Positions 33,576 through 46,207 of a stretch of DNA of 64,000 nucleotides are shown piece after piece. Where the stretch lies: NCBI GenBank assembly GCA_023105745.1, contig JALGQZ010000002.1:79749785-79813784 (forward strand), written 5' to 3'. The first letter of the stretch is position 1, and each line of letters begins with the position of its first letter. Made by a program: the position numbers and the translations under genes. Source of the stretch: Austropuccinia psidii. Lineage: Eukaryota; Basidiomycota; Pucciniomycetes; Pucciniales; Sphaerophragmiaceae. The notes below the pieces were generated by a model. It saw only the letters and a list, made by a program, of their open reading frames with translations, was not told the origin of the DNA and did not search any database.

Positions 33576-36500
33576 TTACTTTGTAATATTGGTGTTTCTA
33601 GTGCGTCTGAATCTCCTCAGGAGTTTGGTGGCTTCTGGTATATCTTTCTCTTCTAACCATTCATCTTCACAAGTTGGGTCACTGTACCTAACAAGGTATT
33701 CCCTTACTTTCTTAGTTCTTAATTTCCTTTCTTTAAGAACTTTGGTTATTTTCTTAGTACCAGATGTCTCAATAGGAGGTATAACTTGGGGAATCTTATT
33801 CCTCAAGGGAAATTTCTCAGCATCACTAGATTTGTATGGCTTTATCAAGCTTACTGGAAATGTAGGGTGCTTATTGCTAAGTTCTTCAGATAACTCTACT
33901 TCAACAGCATTTTCTCCATGGAGGGCCTTAATCACAAAAGGTCCTGCAAAGGAGTCTTTTAACTTTTTACATCCTTTGATGTTATTGAAGTTAGTGGTGG
34001 ATACAAGAACTAGGTCCCCCACTTTGAAATCTGGAGTTGCATGAGATTTATCCCATTTGTCTTTAGCATATGCAAAAGAGTCCTCCATGCATCTCACTGC
34101 ATGCTTTCTAGCTTTGTCTAGCATTCCTTTGAAGCTAGCAGCTGTGGGATGTATTTCAATTAAGTCTTTCCTCAAGGAATCTTGGGGTAACTTGGGGTTC
34201 CATCCTTTTTCTAGAATAGCAGGAGTCTGATTGGTACTGGAATGGATTGATGTTTTATATGCTAATTCCAGTGCTGGTAACAGAGTACACCAATCATGGG
34301 TAAATCCATCACAATCTTTGAATTCAAGGCCATATGCACAAAATCTTCTCACCATGTCCTCTAAGGTTTGGATCATTCTTTCAGCCAGACCATCAGTTTG
34401 TGGGTGGTAGGCTGTAGAGAAAGACAGTTTTGTGCCAAATAATTGGTGAAGATTTGTCCATAGAGCTGAAGTGAATTTGGGATCTCTATCACTGATGATA
34501 TTTGTAAATATCCCAGTCCATGACACTACTCTATTCCATATCAGAAGAGCTGTATCCATGGCTGTATCATCTTTGTGACATGGTAAAAAGATTGGAGTTT
34601 TACTGAATCTGTCCACAATTACTAGGCAAGCATTATAGCTCCTGTCACCTCCTGGTGGTAGGCCAGTTACCCAATCCATATGGACAATCTCCCAAGGTCT
34701 GTTTGGTTCTTGGATTTTCATCATATTTCCAAGTCTTTTGCCAGTGGATTTATTTGCCTTTTGGCATCTGTCACAGGTTTTGCAATACTCTGCAACATCC
34801 TTTTGCCACATTGGCCACCATATGCAGGTCTTCACTTTCTCTCTTGTTCTGTCTTCAGAAAGATGTCCTGAAAAGGGGCTATCATGGCATTCTTTCAGTA
34901 CAAGATTGATTAATGACCTGTCTACAACTGTCATGACACATGTGTGCTTGGTTCTGTGGTAAATTATACCATCCAGTAGGTGAAATCTTCCTTCATTATA
35001 AGATTTTCTCCATACTTCATCCAAGGCATGTATTAGAGAGTTGTCTTTACAGTCTTTGTTAAGTAATTGGCATAAGATGCTACAATTCTTATCTTGAGTG
35101 TAACTATTTCTGACTTCTTCAAAGAAGGTGGTGTTCAAGTCTGTAACACTTATTCCTTCTATTGGAATTTGTGGTGAAGCTTCTTCTGGAACATAAGCAG
35201 GATTATCAATGTTATTTGGTAATGGCCATCTGCTTAGTCCATCTGCATTCTTATGAATATTCCCATCCTTATGAACAATAGTCATATTGCCTCTGTATTC
35301 TTGTATGGCTATTTGCCATCTGAGCATGTGTCTGTTAGGTGTTTTCATGTTTAAAAGTGATTTCACAGCTGTACAATCTGTTATTACTTCAAAAACACAT
35401 CCCTCTAAGAAATAGTTCAATTTCTCCAAGGCCCAGACAAGGCATAGACATTCCATTTGACTTGCTCCATATCTGGCTTCAGTTGGTTTGATTTGCCTGG
35501 ATATGAAACATATTGGTCCTTCTACAGGTTTGTCATTTATGATCTGAACTTGGTGAAGTGCAGCACCTAATCCATCCCCTGATGCATCAATATACAGTTT
35601 GAAAGGTAATTTAAAGTCTGGCATCAGTAAGAGTGGAGCAGTGGTCAATGCTTCTCTTAGAGATTCAAAAGCTTTGACTCTGTCAACAGTCATCTCAAAC
35701 ACTGTGTCTTTGTCACACAACTTATAAAGTGGTCTTGCTATGGATGCAAAGTCTTTAATGTGCTGCCTGTAATATCCTGCAAAACCTAAGAATGACTGAA
35801 TTTCCTTCTTATTCTGAGGCATGGGCTTTAACAATACTGCTGCAACTTTGTTTTTATCAATTCCAAGGGACAAACCAGATACAACATGTCCTAGTGCCTT
35901 AAGTTCTTTAAATTCAAAATGACATTTCTTCAAGGAGATTTTCATGTTTACTGATTGGATTTTTGTCAAAACTCTTGATAATCTGTACATGTGCTCCTCC
36001 CAAGTCTTTGAACAGATAATAATGTCATCAATGTAAATGATTAACCATCCCTCTGAGAGTTCTTCAGGGAAGATTTCATTCATCATTCTTTGGAAGTGTG
36101 AAGGTGCATTTTTGATACCAAAGGGCATCCTTAAGTATTCATACACTCCACAATGAACAATAATTCTCAAATATTTTCTTGCTCTTGGTGTTACTACATT
36201 TTGATGGAATCCTTTAAGGGCATCCATAGTGGTTATATACACTGCTTGAGATATTTGAGTAAGGGCAATTTGGATTTTTGGTATTGGGTATCTGTCTGGA
36301 ACAGTGTAAGTGTTCAGAGCTCTAAAGTCCCCAACCATTCTGGATTTTCCATTATGCCACGCCACTATGACTGGTGTAGTTATTTCTACTTCCTCATTGT
36401 GGCCTACTTTTCTTATTACACCAAGGTCTAGAAGTTCTTTGATATGAATTTCTAGAGCTTCTCTTGATTTTGGACTTGCGGGATAAGCAGGTCTTCTTAA

Positions 36501-38840
36501 GAGTGGTGGATAAGGTCTCTCAATGTTAAGAATGATGTCAACTTCATGACCAATAATTGCTCCCAGGGGTTCTTTGTCTGTAGCAAATGCTCCTCTGTGG
36601 TCATACAAAAGGGAAGAAAGTTCATTTTCTTGCTTATCAGTCAGATGAAGGCTTATTTCAGCCTCACTTAACTGTTCAGACTTGAATTTCTCTAACTCTA
36701 AGTTGACTGGTGATACTTTGTTTACTGTAATTTGTTTTTTAAAGGGTAAAAAGGCAAATTTCTGGCGCTTATTGTCTCCAATTGTAAAGTATCTGTCTTT
36801 GTTATTATGTAAATCTATTCCATACATGATTAAATAGTCATTTCCCAATATAAAATGGGTACTAGAGCAATTTTCCATAACAACAAATTCAACTGTGATC
36901 CTTAAATTCCCATTTATGTGTGGGAATATGACATTGGTCTCAAAGATTCCTAATGCTTTCATTGGGTTACTTGCACTGTTGAATTTTATACCATCAATTG
37001 GTAACAATTGGTCTTCAAAATTTGGTACACAAGTCTTAAGAAAAGATTTTCCAACACAAGAGCAGAAGGCTCCTGGGTCAAGCAAAAGTTTGGTGGGTTT
37101 GTTATCAATCACCACTTCTGTTATACAGGAGTTACCAGCTGTATAACCTTTTCCTCTGTTTGGTTTTGTCTTCATAAGTTGTGCATCTTGAACTTTTGAT
37201 AAATCAACTTGACCATTGCTCAATTGTGGTAAGTGGGAATAAGATTCCATGATGTCAAAAGTGGCATTGATATTTTCTATATCTTTTGAAGATTCAGAGA
37301 ATATGGATGACTTATCATCTGAATTGTCTTCAATTATGTCTTCTTTTTCAACATCTGGTTCTTTTTCAATGTCAATTTCATTGATTTTCCCCCTTTTTGG
37401 ACATGTATTGGCTAAATGGGTGGTGCTTTGGCAAATATGGCATTTTCTGACTGTATCTGCAGATTTATTTTTAATATTACTAGAATTTTCTTTGGGGTTT
37501 TTGTCCACAGAATCTTTCCAAGGTGTATTAAACCTTGTTTTAAGATTCACCCTACTAGAACCAATTTTGGTTCTGGTGGTTACTTCTTCTAGTATATTGA
37601 TAATATCCTCTGCTGAAGATTGTTCAGTAGTCCTGCTTTTGACAGCATGCTCTAAGTCACCTCCACATTGTCTCAGAATTTTTCTATGGATCATAAATTC
37701 TGACATGTCAGGATATAATGCTGTTAATCTGTCCTTTTGTTGGCAAAACCATGGTAAAGCTTTGTCTTTATCAGCATTAAATTTGGCAGATTCAAAGGCT
37801 GTTTCAACTTTAAACCTCCAAGCATCATTTGCCCATTTGTTGATGATTTGGGTTTTCCACCAAGTCCAACTCTGGTGTCCATGTGCTTGTCTTATTTTGA
37901 TGTACCATCTGTGAGCTGATCTGGTAAACAAGGTGTTAAACCTGGCTGTTACCAATCTGTCTGGTAATTCAAAATCCTCTTTGATCATGTCAATACCTCT
38001 AATGAATTCCATATGGTCATACTCTCCTTCACCACTGAAGTGAGGCCATTCTTTAAGTTTTGGAACTTCTTTCAAGAGTGCTTGGCCCATTGATGGTTCC
38101 AAGTTATGAAAAGAAGTGGATAATTCATTTTTTAATTGTGAATTATCAGGATCCAATACTTGTGGATTTGAAATTCTTGTGCCCTCATTTTGATTTAGAG
38201 GTGTAGACATTCTTGGTAAGGTGTTCAGTAATTGTTCAATGTCATTCATTTTACTGTTGCTACACCTTTGGGAATTTCTGTATTCATGTTGGAAGCTTTG
38301 TATTAAATTTATTACTTCAATTTTATACATGTCTTCTTTATGTGTAAGTTCTTGCCATAACTCTGTCTGTCTTGTATTATCAGCAGTGACTTGATTCAAT
38401 TTCATTGATAATTTTGATACTTCTTCTTGTGAAGCATCAAAACACTTTTTCAAGGCAATGGTATATGTCTTTACTTCAGTAAATGAATTTGAAATGTCAT
38501 CAAGGACTTTCTTGTTATCTGTCTTGATAATATTTATGGCTTGTTTAATTCTTGTTTCAATCATGTCATCAATATTGAATTTAGAATATTTATCTGTTAA
38601 TTCTTTAATAATGGCAGATTGTTCATTTATTTTAATGTTAGAAGAATTGTCATTATTAGAATTTTTAATTGTTCTTAAAACTTTTTCAAAACACATAAGT
38701 GTTTCATTAATTTGGCACAGACTCAGGTTGTTTGTTTTAATGTTGTTACAAATGGATTCATTTTTATCAGAAAGATGTTTTTTCACGTCATTTATAGCAT
38801 CATACAACTCTGGGATGGAATCAAATATATCAGAAATCAT
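33576..38840 (-). CDS. ORF2 of copy C: intact Gag-Pol polyprotein (capsid, protease, RT, RNase H, integrase, chromodomain-like)
   Basis: The ATG at 38840, overlapping the ORF1 stop, gives 1754 aa without a stop. Approximate residues: coiled-coil region 1-250; capsid-like 265-380; zinc knuckle C-X2-C-X4-H-X4-C at 467-480; protease active site DPGAF at 588 (Pro where Thr/Ser is usual); RT with YIDD at 936-939; RNase H with Asp 1085 ([12 protein letters not shown]), then [18 protein letters not shown] and NADGLSR; integrase zinc domain with CKTCDRC; catalytic D1389, D1451 and E1487 (D-X35-E); GPF motif in [11 protein letters not shown]; and a chromodomain-like tail ([20 protein letters not shown]). 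The domain order is that of Ty3/Gypsy chromoviruses. The polyprotein would assemble particles, copy the RNA and integrate it. The same frame stays open upstream to 39770 without ATG except M at 39500, giving an alternative 1974-aa reading. Confidence 0.95.
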   Translation of the reverse strand: MISDIFDSIPELYDAINDVKKHLSDKNESICNNIKTNNLSLCQINETLMCFEKVLRTIKNSNNDNSSNIKINEQSAIIKELTDKYSKFNIDDMIETRIKQAINIIKTDNKKVLDDISNSFTEVKTYTIALKKCFDASQEEVSKLSMKLNQVTADNTRQTELWQELTHKEDMYKIEVINLIQSFQHEYRNSQRCSNSKMNDIEQLLNTLPRMSTPLNQNEGTRISNPQVLDPDNSQLKNELSTSFHNLEPSMGQALLKEVPKLKEWPHFSGEGEYDHMEFIRGIDMIKEDFELPDRLVTARFNTLFTRSAHRWYIKIRQAHGHQSWTWWKTQIINKWANDAWRFKVETAFESAKFNADKDKALPWFCQQKDRLTALYPDMSEFMIHRKILRQCGGDLEHAVKSRTTEQSSAEDIINILEEVTTRTKIGSSRVNLKTRFNTPWKDSVDKNPKENSSNIKNKSADTVRKCHICQSTTHLANTCPKRGKINEIDIEKEPDVEKEDIIEDNSDDKSSIFSESSKDIENINATFDIMESYSHLPQLSNGQVDLSKVQDAQLMKTKPNRGKGYTAGNSCITEVVIDNKPTKLLLDPGAFCSCVGKSFLKTCVPNFEDQLLPIDGIKFNSASNPMKALGIFETNVIFPHINGNLRITVEFVVMENCSSTHFILGNDYLIMYGIDLHNNKDRYFTIGDNKRQKFAFLPFKKQITVNKVSPVNLELEKFKSEQLSEAEISLHLTDKQENELSSLLYDHRGAFATDKEPLGAIIGHEVDIILNIERPYPPLLRRPAYPASPKSREALEIHIKELLDLGVIRKVGHNEEVEITTPVIVAWHNGKSRMVGDFRALNTYTVPDRYPIPKIQIALTQISQAVYITTMDALKGFHQNVVTPRARKYLRIIVHCGVYEYLRMPFGIKNAPSHFQRMMNEIFPEELSEGWLIIYIDDIIICSKTWEEHMYRLSRVLTKIQSVNMKISLKKCHFEFKELKALGHVVSGLSLGIDKNKVAAVLLKPMPQNKKEIQSFLGFAGYYRQHIKDFASIARPLYKLCDKDTVFEMTVDRVKAFESLREALTTAPLLLMPDFKLPFKLYIDASGDGLGAALHQVQIINDKPVEGPICFISRQIKPTEARYGASQMECLCLVWALEKLNYFLEGCVFEVITDCTAVKSLLNMKTPNRHMLRWQIAIQEYRGNMTIVHKDGNIHKNADGLSRWPLPNNIDNPAYVPEEASPQIPIEGISVTDLNTTFFEEVRNSYTQDKNCSILCQLLNKDCKDNSLIHALDEVWRKSYNEGRFHLLDGIIYHRTKHTCVMTVVDRSLINLVLKECHDSPFSGHLSEDRTREKVKTCIWWPMWQKDVAEYCKTCDRCQKANKSTGKRLGNMMKIQEPNRPWEIVHMDWVTGLPPGGDRSYNACLVIVDRFSKTPIFLPCHKDDTAMDTALLIWNRVVSWTGIFTNIISDRDPKFTSALWTNLHQLFGTKLSFSTAYHPQTDGLAERMIQTLEDMVRRFCAYGLEFKDCDGFTHDWCTLLPALELAYKTSIHSSTNQTPAILEKGWNPKLPQDSLRKDLIEIHPTAASFKGMLDKARKHAVRCMEDSFAYAKDKWDKSHATPDFKVGDLVLVSTTNFNNIKGCKKLKDSFAGPFVIKALHGENAVEVELSEELSNKHPTFPVSLIKPYKSSDAEKFPLRNKIPQVIPPIETSGTKKITKVLKERKLRTKKVREYLVRYSDPTCEDEWLEEKDIPEATKLLRRFRRTRNTNITK

Positions 38841-39349
38841 TTCTGGAACTTTAATCTGGCTTCCTCCTTCTTTTGTAATTCCATCATGGTTCTGGCCATC
38901 TGAAATACATTTTCCATGGCATCCTGTTGAATCTTTGGAATCCTGTAGCCCTGGCTGTAAGGTTTTGGAGCTTGTGCCTTCCCTTTGCCCTTGTTTGGAG
39001 GTTGTGGCTGCTTTTTCACGTTGGAATTGCTGCTGCTGGCCACTGGGGCTGTTTTTGGCACTGGTTTTGGTGGTGGAGGGTTTTTTTTCCTCCATTCCAG
39101 TGTCAAAAGCATCATGTTTTTCTTCTCCATCAATGGATGCCATCCATTGAGCAATTTGCAAGTGTTGGGATGGCCCAAGAATTTTCTTACAGTTAGGTAT
39201 GAATTCATGCAGTTTCTCCACAGATCTGCAAGGATCTGGTATTCTTTGTACTGAAGTGCATTGTTGTAAGCCTTCTGGCTGGCTTTGCAAATGTCCACTG
39301 AGGCTTCTTGTGGCGGTGTCAGCTCTTTTTGAAGGTAAAATAGTGTCAT
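38837..39349 (-). CDS. ORF1 of copy C, overlapping frame, putative Gag-type protein
   Basis: The ATG at 39349 gives 170 aa ([19 protein letters not shown]...) ending TGA at 38837, overlapping the ORF2 ATG. It matches ORF1 of copy B residue for residue with about 15 replacements and more silent changes. It has the Pro-rich stretch [13 protein letters not shown], the basic stretch [15 protein letters not shown], and [11 protein letters not shown]...[15 protein letters not shown]. Unlike copy B, the frame is closed upstream by a TAA about 40 codons before this ATG (in GGTCAGTAAAAG), so the N-terminus differs between copies. The other frame across the same bases is also open here and would add a low-complexity N-terminus to ORF2. 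I judge ORF1 the better coding candidate. Confidence 0.6.
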   Translation of the reverse strand: MTLFYLQKELTPPQEASVDICKASQKAYNNALQYKEYQILADLWRNCMNSYLTVRKFLGHPNTCKLLNGWHPLMEKKNMMLLTLEWRKKNPPPPKPVPKTAPVASSSNSNVKKQPQPPNKGKGKAQAPKPYSQGYRIPKIQQDAMENVFQMARTMMELQKKEEARLKFQK

Positions 39350-39486
39350 CAGCTTCAGAATTGGGCAATTTATTGTTGTGGAAGTCTTTTACTGACCCTT
39401 GTCCTTCTGTATCTGATTGGCTTCTGCCATAATCACGTCTATGACCTTTTTGGGAGCTGCTTGAGGGTTTATAGCTTGCTCCTGAT

Positions 39487-39550
39487 CTGGTTGAAGGCAT
39501 ATTTATGATTAGAAAGGTTAAAAATAGTAATTTTACGTCAAAAAACTCAC
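39487..39550 (-). other. Putative 64-nt intron in the copy C leader
   Basis: On the reverse strand there is a GTGAGT donor, a CTAAT branch-like word and a CAACCAG acceptor. Copy B has the matching segment at 30132-30195, also 64 nt, with GTAAGT and CAACCAG. Removing it links the upstream open segment to the ORF1 frame. Left in, the leader is in frame with ORF2 in copy C only. Confidence 0.45.
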
Positions 39551-39951
39551 TATTTGTCAAATTTTTAGCTCTCTGAAGGGTATTACTTATATCCAAGTTA
39601 ATTAATTCAGAGGTTATTGGCTCAGGTTGGTTATTTTGAGTCACAATAACAGTGCTATTATGGTCTGAAATCACAGTGCTTGCAGGAATAATACTGGTAA
39701 CTGTTGAGGCTGTTTCAATGTTTTCTTGTCTTACCACGTTGTCAGACACTAAAATTAATGAAAAAGCCAATTAATTAAGTAAAAAAAGGTTATTTCAAAA
39801 AAGAAATAAAAATATAAGCCTCACTTATAATATGAAAAAAATTATTTTTTAAGGATTTTTTTGGATTATAAGTATCTTTTATATGTTTTTAAATTTTTCA
39901 ATATAAGAAAAAAGATTTAAAAAGAGTAAAAAAATATGTCACGGGTAAAAT

Positions 39952-39969
39952 ATCACGGCTGGGCCCCCA
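39952..39969 (-). other. Putative primer binding site of copy C
   Basis: TGGGGGCCCAGCCGTGAT on the reverse strand, two bases after the 5' LTR. It is identical to the site of copy B. A proline tRNA primer is inferred from the C before CCA. Confidence 0.6.
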
Positions 39970-39971
39970 AA

Positions 39972-41799
39972 TGTAAGGTGTGGATATGAAACTTTGATTA
40001 AAAATCAAGTACTTTTCCTGTCCTCAAAATTTGTATAAGGTAAAATTCAGTTAAAAATAGTATGAAATATTATTTTTTAAGAGAAAACACGCCAATTTTA
40101 TTGTTTATAACTTTATTACTATAAAACAATAATATAAAAATTTATTGTTTTACCAACAATAAAGATTTATCCAAAAAATACTCTACAAGAGATATTTTAA
40201 GGCTACAAAAGAAATTTCTTCAAGAGCAATTTCAATTGGAATTAATTGAGCAAAGAACTGCAAGCAATTAATTAAAGAACAAAGTCTTTAAAAAGAATAT
40301 TAAAGAGAAAACACGCCCAAAAGTGACCAGAGTGAATTTGGAAACAAAGTGACAAAGTTAACAGTGATGAAAGATGCTTTAATTCACTTTTGGGGTGGTT
40401 CAGGGGTAAAAATGATTATAAGAGTTACAAACAATGATTATAATGATTTTTTTCACGTGGTTAAAAGGATTAAAATGATTTAAAAGTGGTGGTTGGAATC
40501 TTTGATTGATTGGTTTAGCAGTTTTAAACTAATTAATAAAAGGAAAAGATTCTAACATGAAGAGAAAAGTGGGGCAAAGAAGACATTCTTTTATAGCCAT
40601 CAATTCTCTTACTCCAAAAGTAAAATTTACTCTTGTCAGTCGTGAAAAACAGTCTGACAACAGAAAAGCCAATTATGGCATCATTGAACCCTGGTTTAGA
40701 CCAAAAAGGGCTGGTTTAAGCCATTTTTAGCCATTTTAGACCCTTAAATCAGCCATTACTATAGCAATACCAGGCCTAGAGCCTTCAAAACACGTCAGAA
40801 TGTGTTTCAGAGACGTAGAAACCAGTTAAAACTGTTTTTACTATGATGGTTTTATCTTAAGGGTAGTTTTACCTTCTTGGCAACAGCTAAAACTACCCCA
40901 GTTGGTATCAAAACCTCATCATCAATTGAGTCCACAGACCCTGTAACTCAATTCCAGGCCAAAAGTGATGAACTTTTGCGTGAATTTTGACATCCCACGC
41001 CTGTCAGCAAGGATTTTGGGGGTCTAGCTCCCCCTAAGAGCTGGAGTTCCTTTTCCCCCCCAAATTTAATCTTTCCAATTTATTTTTCCTTTAATTCCTC
41101 ATCATGTATTATACTTATAATTTACACATGTAATTCAATTCAATTGTACAGTACAATACAGTAATAATTGACACCTCATATGTAAATCAAAGTTCACTTA
41201 TGTAATACACGCGCACATTTTGACATTTCAATTGAATTCAATTGAAAATACTTTAATTCCTCATAACTTCTAAACTAAACACAACACCTCAATTTTAACA
41301 CAAAAATTGATGGTTAACACCACATGTGGTGTGAATTAAATTAAGGTTTTGAGGATTTTCAACTTTTGTATTGAAAATACTAAAAACTTAATTTAAGCTT
41401 ATTTAGAGTTGAGTTACAAAAATTTCACTCAGAGGTGACCCCACCTGATTTTTTATGAGGAATCCAATGGTGAAATAAAATTTATATGTTTATTTATTGG
41501 ATAAAAAGTTATAATAAATTTTATTTAACTTTTTTCCAAATTTATTTATTTTTTTTACAATTTTGTTAAAATTTCATTTTTACTTAAATTTTTCAAGTAT
41601 AAATGTAATTTTATATTTACAAAATTTAAAGTAATTTTATTTTTAAATTATAATTAATTTTTTATTTTTAATATAATTTTATATTTATATTTTTTATTTT
41701 TATTTTAATAATATAAATAAATTTATTTTATTTATATTAATATGTTATTTTTTATATTTGTGGTCTTTTGGGTATATGAAATTACCTCTAAGGCTCACA
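39972..41799 (-). repeat. 5' LTR of Gypsy copy C (1828 bp)
   Basis: Same length as the 3' LTR and nearly identical. The TATA-like word lies at 40588-40595 (reverse strand, TATAAAAG). Confidence 0.97.
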
Positions 41800-41804
41800 C
41801 AGAT
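41800..41804. repeat. Right target-site duplication of Gypsy copy C (CAGAT)
   Basis: Second copy of the five bases found at 31720-31724. Confidence 0.97.
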
Positions 41805-44800
41805 TGGTAACAGCCAGGTTTAACACCTTGTTTACCAGAGCAGCTCACAGATGGTACATCAAAATAAGACAAGCACATGGACACCAGAGTTGGACTTGGT
41901 GGAAAACCCAAATCATCAACAAATGGGCAAATGATGCTTGGAGGTTTAAAGTTGAAACAGCCTTTGAATCTGCCAAATTTAATGCTGATAAATACAAAGC
42001 TTTACCATGGTTTTGCCAACAGAAGGACAGATTAACAGCATTATATCCTGACATGTCAGAATTTATGATCCATAGAAAAATTCTGAGACAATGTGGGGGT
42101 GACTTAGAGCATGCTGTCAAAAGCAGGACTACTGAACAATCTTCAGCAGAGGATATCATCAATATACTAGAAGAAGTAACCACCAGAACCAAAATTGGTT
42201 CTAGTAGGGTGAATCTTAAAACAAGGTTTAATACACCTTGGAAAGATTCTGTGGACAAAAACCCCAAAGAAAATCCTAGTAATATTAAGTATAAATCTTC
42301 AGATACAGTCAGAAAGTGCCATATTTGCCAAAGCACCACCCATTTAGCCAATACATGTCCAAAAAGGGGGAAAATCAATGAAATTGACATTGAGAAGGAA
42401 CCAAATATTGAAAAAGAAGACATAATTGAAGACAATTCAGATGATAAGTCATCCATATTTTCTGAATCTTCAAAAGATATAGAAAATATCAATGCCACTT
42501 TTGACATCATGGAATCTTATTCCCACTTACCACAATTGAGCAATGGTCAAGTTGATTTATCAAAAGTTCAAGATGCACAACTTATGAAGACAAAACCAAG
42601 CAGAGGAAAAGGTTATACAGCTGGTAATTCCTGTATAACAGAAGTGGTGATTGACAACAAGCCCACCAAACTTTTGCTTGACCCAGGAGCCTTCTGCTCT
42701 TGTGTTGGAAAATCCTTTCTTAAGACTTGTGTACCAAATTTTGAAGACCAACTGTTACCAATTGATGGTATAAAATTCAACAGTGCAAGTAACCCAATGA
42801 AAGCATTAGGAATCTTTGAGACCAATGTCATATTCCCACACATAAATGGGAATTTAAGGATCACAGTTGAATTTGTTGTTATGGAAAATTGCTCTAGTAC
42901 CCATTTTATATTGGGAAATGATTATTTAATCATGTATGGAATAGATTTACATAATAACAAAGACAGATACTTTACAATTGGGGACAATAAGCGCCAGAAA
43001 TTTTCCTTTTTACCATTTAAAAGACAAATTACAGTAAACAAAGTATCACCAGTCAACTTAGAGTTAAAGAAATTCAAGTCTGAACAGTTAAATGAGGCTG
43101 AAATAAGCCTTCATCTGACTGATAAACAAGAAAATGAACTTTCTTCCCTTTTGTATGACCACAGAGGAGCATTTGCTACAGACAAAGAACCCCTGGGAGC
43201 AATTATTAGTCATGAAGTTGACATCATTCTTAACATTGAGAGACCTTATCCACCACTCTTACAAAGACCTGCTTATCCAGCAAGTCCAAAATCAAGAGAA
43301 GCTCTAGAAATTCATATCAAAGAACTTCTGGACCTTGGTGTAATAAGAAAAGTAGGCCATAATGAGGAAGTAGAAATAACTACACCAGTTATAGTGGCGT
43401 GGCATAATGGAAAATCCAGAATGGTTGGGGACTTCAGAGCTCTGAACACTTACACTGTCCCAGACAGATACCCAATACCAAAAATCCAAATTGCCCTCAC
43501 TCAAATATCTCAAGCAGTGTATATAACCACTATGGATGCCCTTAAAGGATTCCATCAAAATGTGGTAACACCAAGAGCAAGAAAATACTTGAGAATTATT
43601 GTTCATTGTGGAGTGTATGAATACTTAAGGATGCCCTTTGGTATCAAAAATGCACCTTCACACTTCCAAAGAATGATGAATGAAATCTTCCCTGAAGAAC
43701 TCTCAGAGGGATGGTTAATCATTTACATTGATGACATTATTATCTGTTCCAAGACTTGGGAAAAGCACATGTACAGATTATCAATAGTTTTGACAAAAAT
43801 CCAATCAGTAAACATGAAAATCTCCTTGAAGAAATGTCATTTTGGATTTAAAGAACTTAAAGCTCTAGGACATGTTGTATCTGGTTTGTCCCTTGGAATT
43901 GACAAAAACAAAGTTGAAGCAGTATTGTTAAAACCCATGCCTCAGAATAAGAAGGAAATTCAGTCATTCTTAGGTTTTGCAGGATATTACAGGCAACACA
44001 TTAAAGATTTTGCATCCATAGCAAGACCACTTTATAAGTTGTGTGACAAAGACACAGTGTTTGAGATGACTGTTGACAGAGTCAAAGCTTTTGAGTCTCT
44101 AAGGGAAGCATTGACCACTGCTCCACTCTTACTGATGCCAGACTTTAAATTTCCTTTCAAACTTTATATTGATGCATCAGGAGATGGACTGGGTGCTGCA
44201 CTTCACCAGATTCAGATCATAAATGATAAGCCTGTAGAAGGACCCATATGTTTCATATCCAGGCAAATCAAACCAACTGAAGCCAGATATGGAGCAAGTC
44301 AAATGGAATGTCTATGCCTTGTCTGGGCCTTGGAAAAATTGAACTACTTTTTAGAGGGATGTGTTTTTGAAGTGATAACAGATTGTACAGCTGTCAAATC
44401 ACTTTTGAACATGAAAACACCCAACAGACACATGCTCAGATGGCAAATAGCCATACAAGAATACAGAGGCAATATGACTATTGTTCATAAGGATGGGAAC
44501 ATTCATAAGAATGCAGATGGACTAAGCAGATGGCCATTACCAAATAATATTGATAATCCTGCTTATGTACCAGAAGAAGCCTCACCACAAATTCCAATAG
44601 AAGGAATAAGTGTTACAGACTTGAACACCACCTTCTTTGAAGAAGTCAGAAGCAGCTACACTCAAGATAAGAATTGTAGCATCTTATGTCAATTAATTAA
44701 CAAAGACTGTAAAGACAACTCTCTAATACATGCCTTGGATGAAGTATGGAGAAAATCTTATGATGAAGGAAGATTTCACCTACTGGATGGTATAATTTAC

Positions 44801-46183
44801 CACAGAACCAAGCACACATGTTTCATGACAGTTGTAGACAGGTCATTAATCAATCTTGTACTGAAGGAATGCCATGATAGTCCCTTTTCAGGACATCTGT
44901 CTGAAGACAGAACAAGAGAGAAAGTGAAGACCTGCATATGGTGGCCAATGTGGCAGAAAGATGTTGCAGAGTATTGCAAAACCTGTGACAGATGTCAAAA
45001 GGCAAATAAATCCACTGGCAAAAGACTTGGAAATATGATGAAAATCCAAGAACCAAACAGACCTTGGGAGATTGTCCATATGGATTGGGTAACTGGCCTA
45101 CCACCAGGAGGTGACAGGAGCTATAATGCTTGCCTAGTAATTGTGGACAGATTCAGTAAAACTCCAATCTTTTTACCATGTCACAAAGATGATACAGCCA
45201 TGGATACAGCTCTTCTGATATGGAATAGAGTAGTGTCATGGACTGGTATATTTACAAATATCATCAGTGATAGAGATCCCAAATTCACTTCAGCACTATG
45301 GACAAATCTTCACCAATTATTTGGCACTAAACTGTCTTTCTCTACAGCCTACCACCCACAAACTGATGGCCTGGCTGAAAGAATGATCCAAACCTTAGAG
45401 GACATGGTGAGAAGATTTTGTGCATATGGCCTTGAATTCAAAGATTGTGATGGATTTACCCATGATTGGTGTACTCTGTTGCCAGCACTGGAATTAGCAT
45501 ATAAAACATCAATCCATGCCAGTACCAATCAGACTCCTGCTATTCTAGAAAAAGGATGGAACCCCAAGTTACCCCAAGATTCCTTGAGGAAAGACTTAAT
45601 TGAAATACATCCCACAGCTGCTAGCTTCAAAGGTATGCTAGACAAAGCTAGGAAGCATGCAGTAAGATGCATGGAGGATTCTTTTGCATATGCTAAAGAC
45701 AAATGGGATAAATTACATGCATCTCCAGATTTCAAAGTAGGGGACCTAGTTCTTGTATCCACCACTAACTTCAATAACGTCAAAGGATGTAAAAAGTTAA
45801 AAGACTCCTTTGCAGGACATTTTGTGATTAAGGCCCTCCATGGAGAAAATGCTGTTGAAGTAGAGTTATCTGAAGAACTTAGCAACAAGCACCCCACATT
45901 TCCAGTAAGCTTGATAAAACCATATAAATCTAGTGATGCTGAGAAATTTCCCTTGAGGAATAAGATTCCCCAAGTTATACCTCCTATTGAGACATCTGGT
46001 ACTAAGAAAATTACCAAGGTTCTTAAGGAAAGGAAATTAAGAACTAAGAAAGTAAGGGAATACCTTGTTAGGTACAGTGACCCAACTTGTGAAGATGAAT
46101 GGTTAGAAGAAAAAGATATACCAGAAGCTACCAAACTCCTCAGGAGATTCAGACACACTAGAAACACCAATATTACAAAGTAA
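41805..46183 (+). CDS. ORF2 (Gag-Pol) of copy B, 3' part after the copy C insertion
   Basis: Continues the frame of 30842-31724 and is open to the TAA at 46181. It contains the rest of the capsid-like domain ([19 protein letters not shown]), the zinc knuckle [14 protein letters not shown] near 42320, protease DPGAF near 42681, [10 protein letters not shown] near 43727, RNase [13 protein letters not shown] near 44165, and integrase with MDW, SDRDPKF and AERMIQ between about 45080 and 45390. The GPY/F motif reads AGHF where copy C has AGPF (about 45815), and the chromodomain-like tail follows. There is no ATG at the insertion junction, so this half has no start of its own. Confidence 0.92.
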
Positions 46184-46195
46184 TATTCTTTTTTT

Positions 46196-46207
46196 AGGGG
46201 GAGGGAA
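46196..46207 (+). other. Polypurine tract of Gypsy copy B
   Basis: AGGGGGGAGGGAA-type purine run directly before the 3' LTR. Confidence 0.85.

Larger units (their letters stand above)
31725..41799 (-). mobile_element. Ty3/Gypsy chromovirus copy C, full length and near-intact, nested in copy B
   Basis: 10,075 bp, two LTRs of exactly 1828 bp, TSD CAGAT, primer site, ORF1, open ORF2 and polypurine tract. By eye the LTRs differ at about four positions (near 31874/40121, 32080/40327, 32271/40518 and 33449/41696), which indicates a recent insertion. It is inserted in opposite orientation into a relative (copy B) that is very similar throughout, so large inverted repeats now flank the junctions. 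Confidence 0.98.

Noticed and set aside
33511..34044. Plus-strand frames inside Gypsy copy C (also 37249-37914 and 38458-39150, and mirror frames in copy B such as 45529-46170)
   Set aside because: Antisense shadows of conserved gag-pol coding sequence. They recur in B and C only because the sense strand is conserved.
33576..39770. A single 2064-aa polyprotein for copy C starting at 39770
   Set aside because: The first codon is TTG. The first ATG in frame is at 39500 (1974 aa), and the ORF1 evidence makes 38840 the more likely ORF2 start. The longer reading is kept only as an alternative.
41804..41830. A start of an independent 1459-codon gene at the copy C/copy B junction
   Set aside because: The codon is TTG created at the target duplication. 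The frame is the continuation of ORF2 from 31724, not a separate gene.
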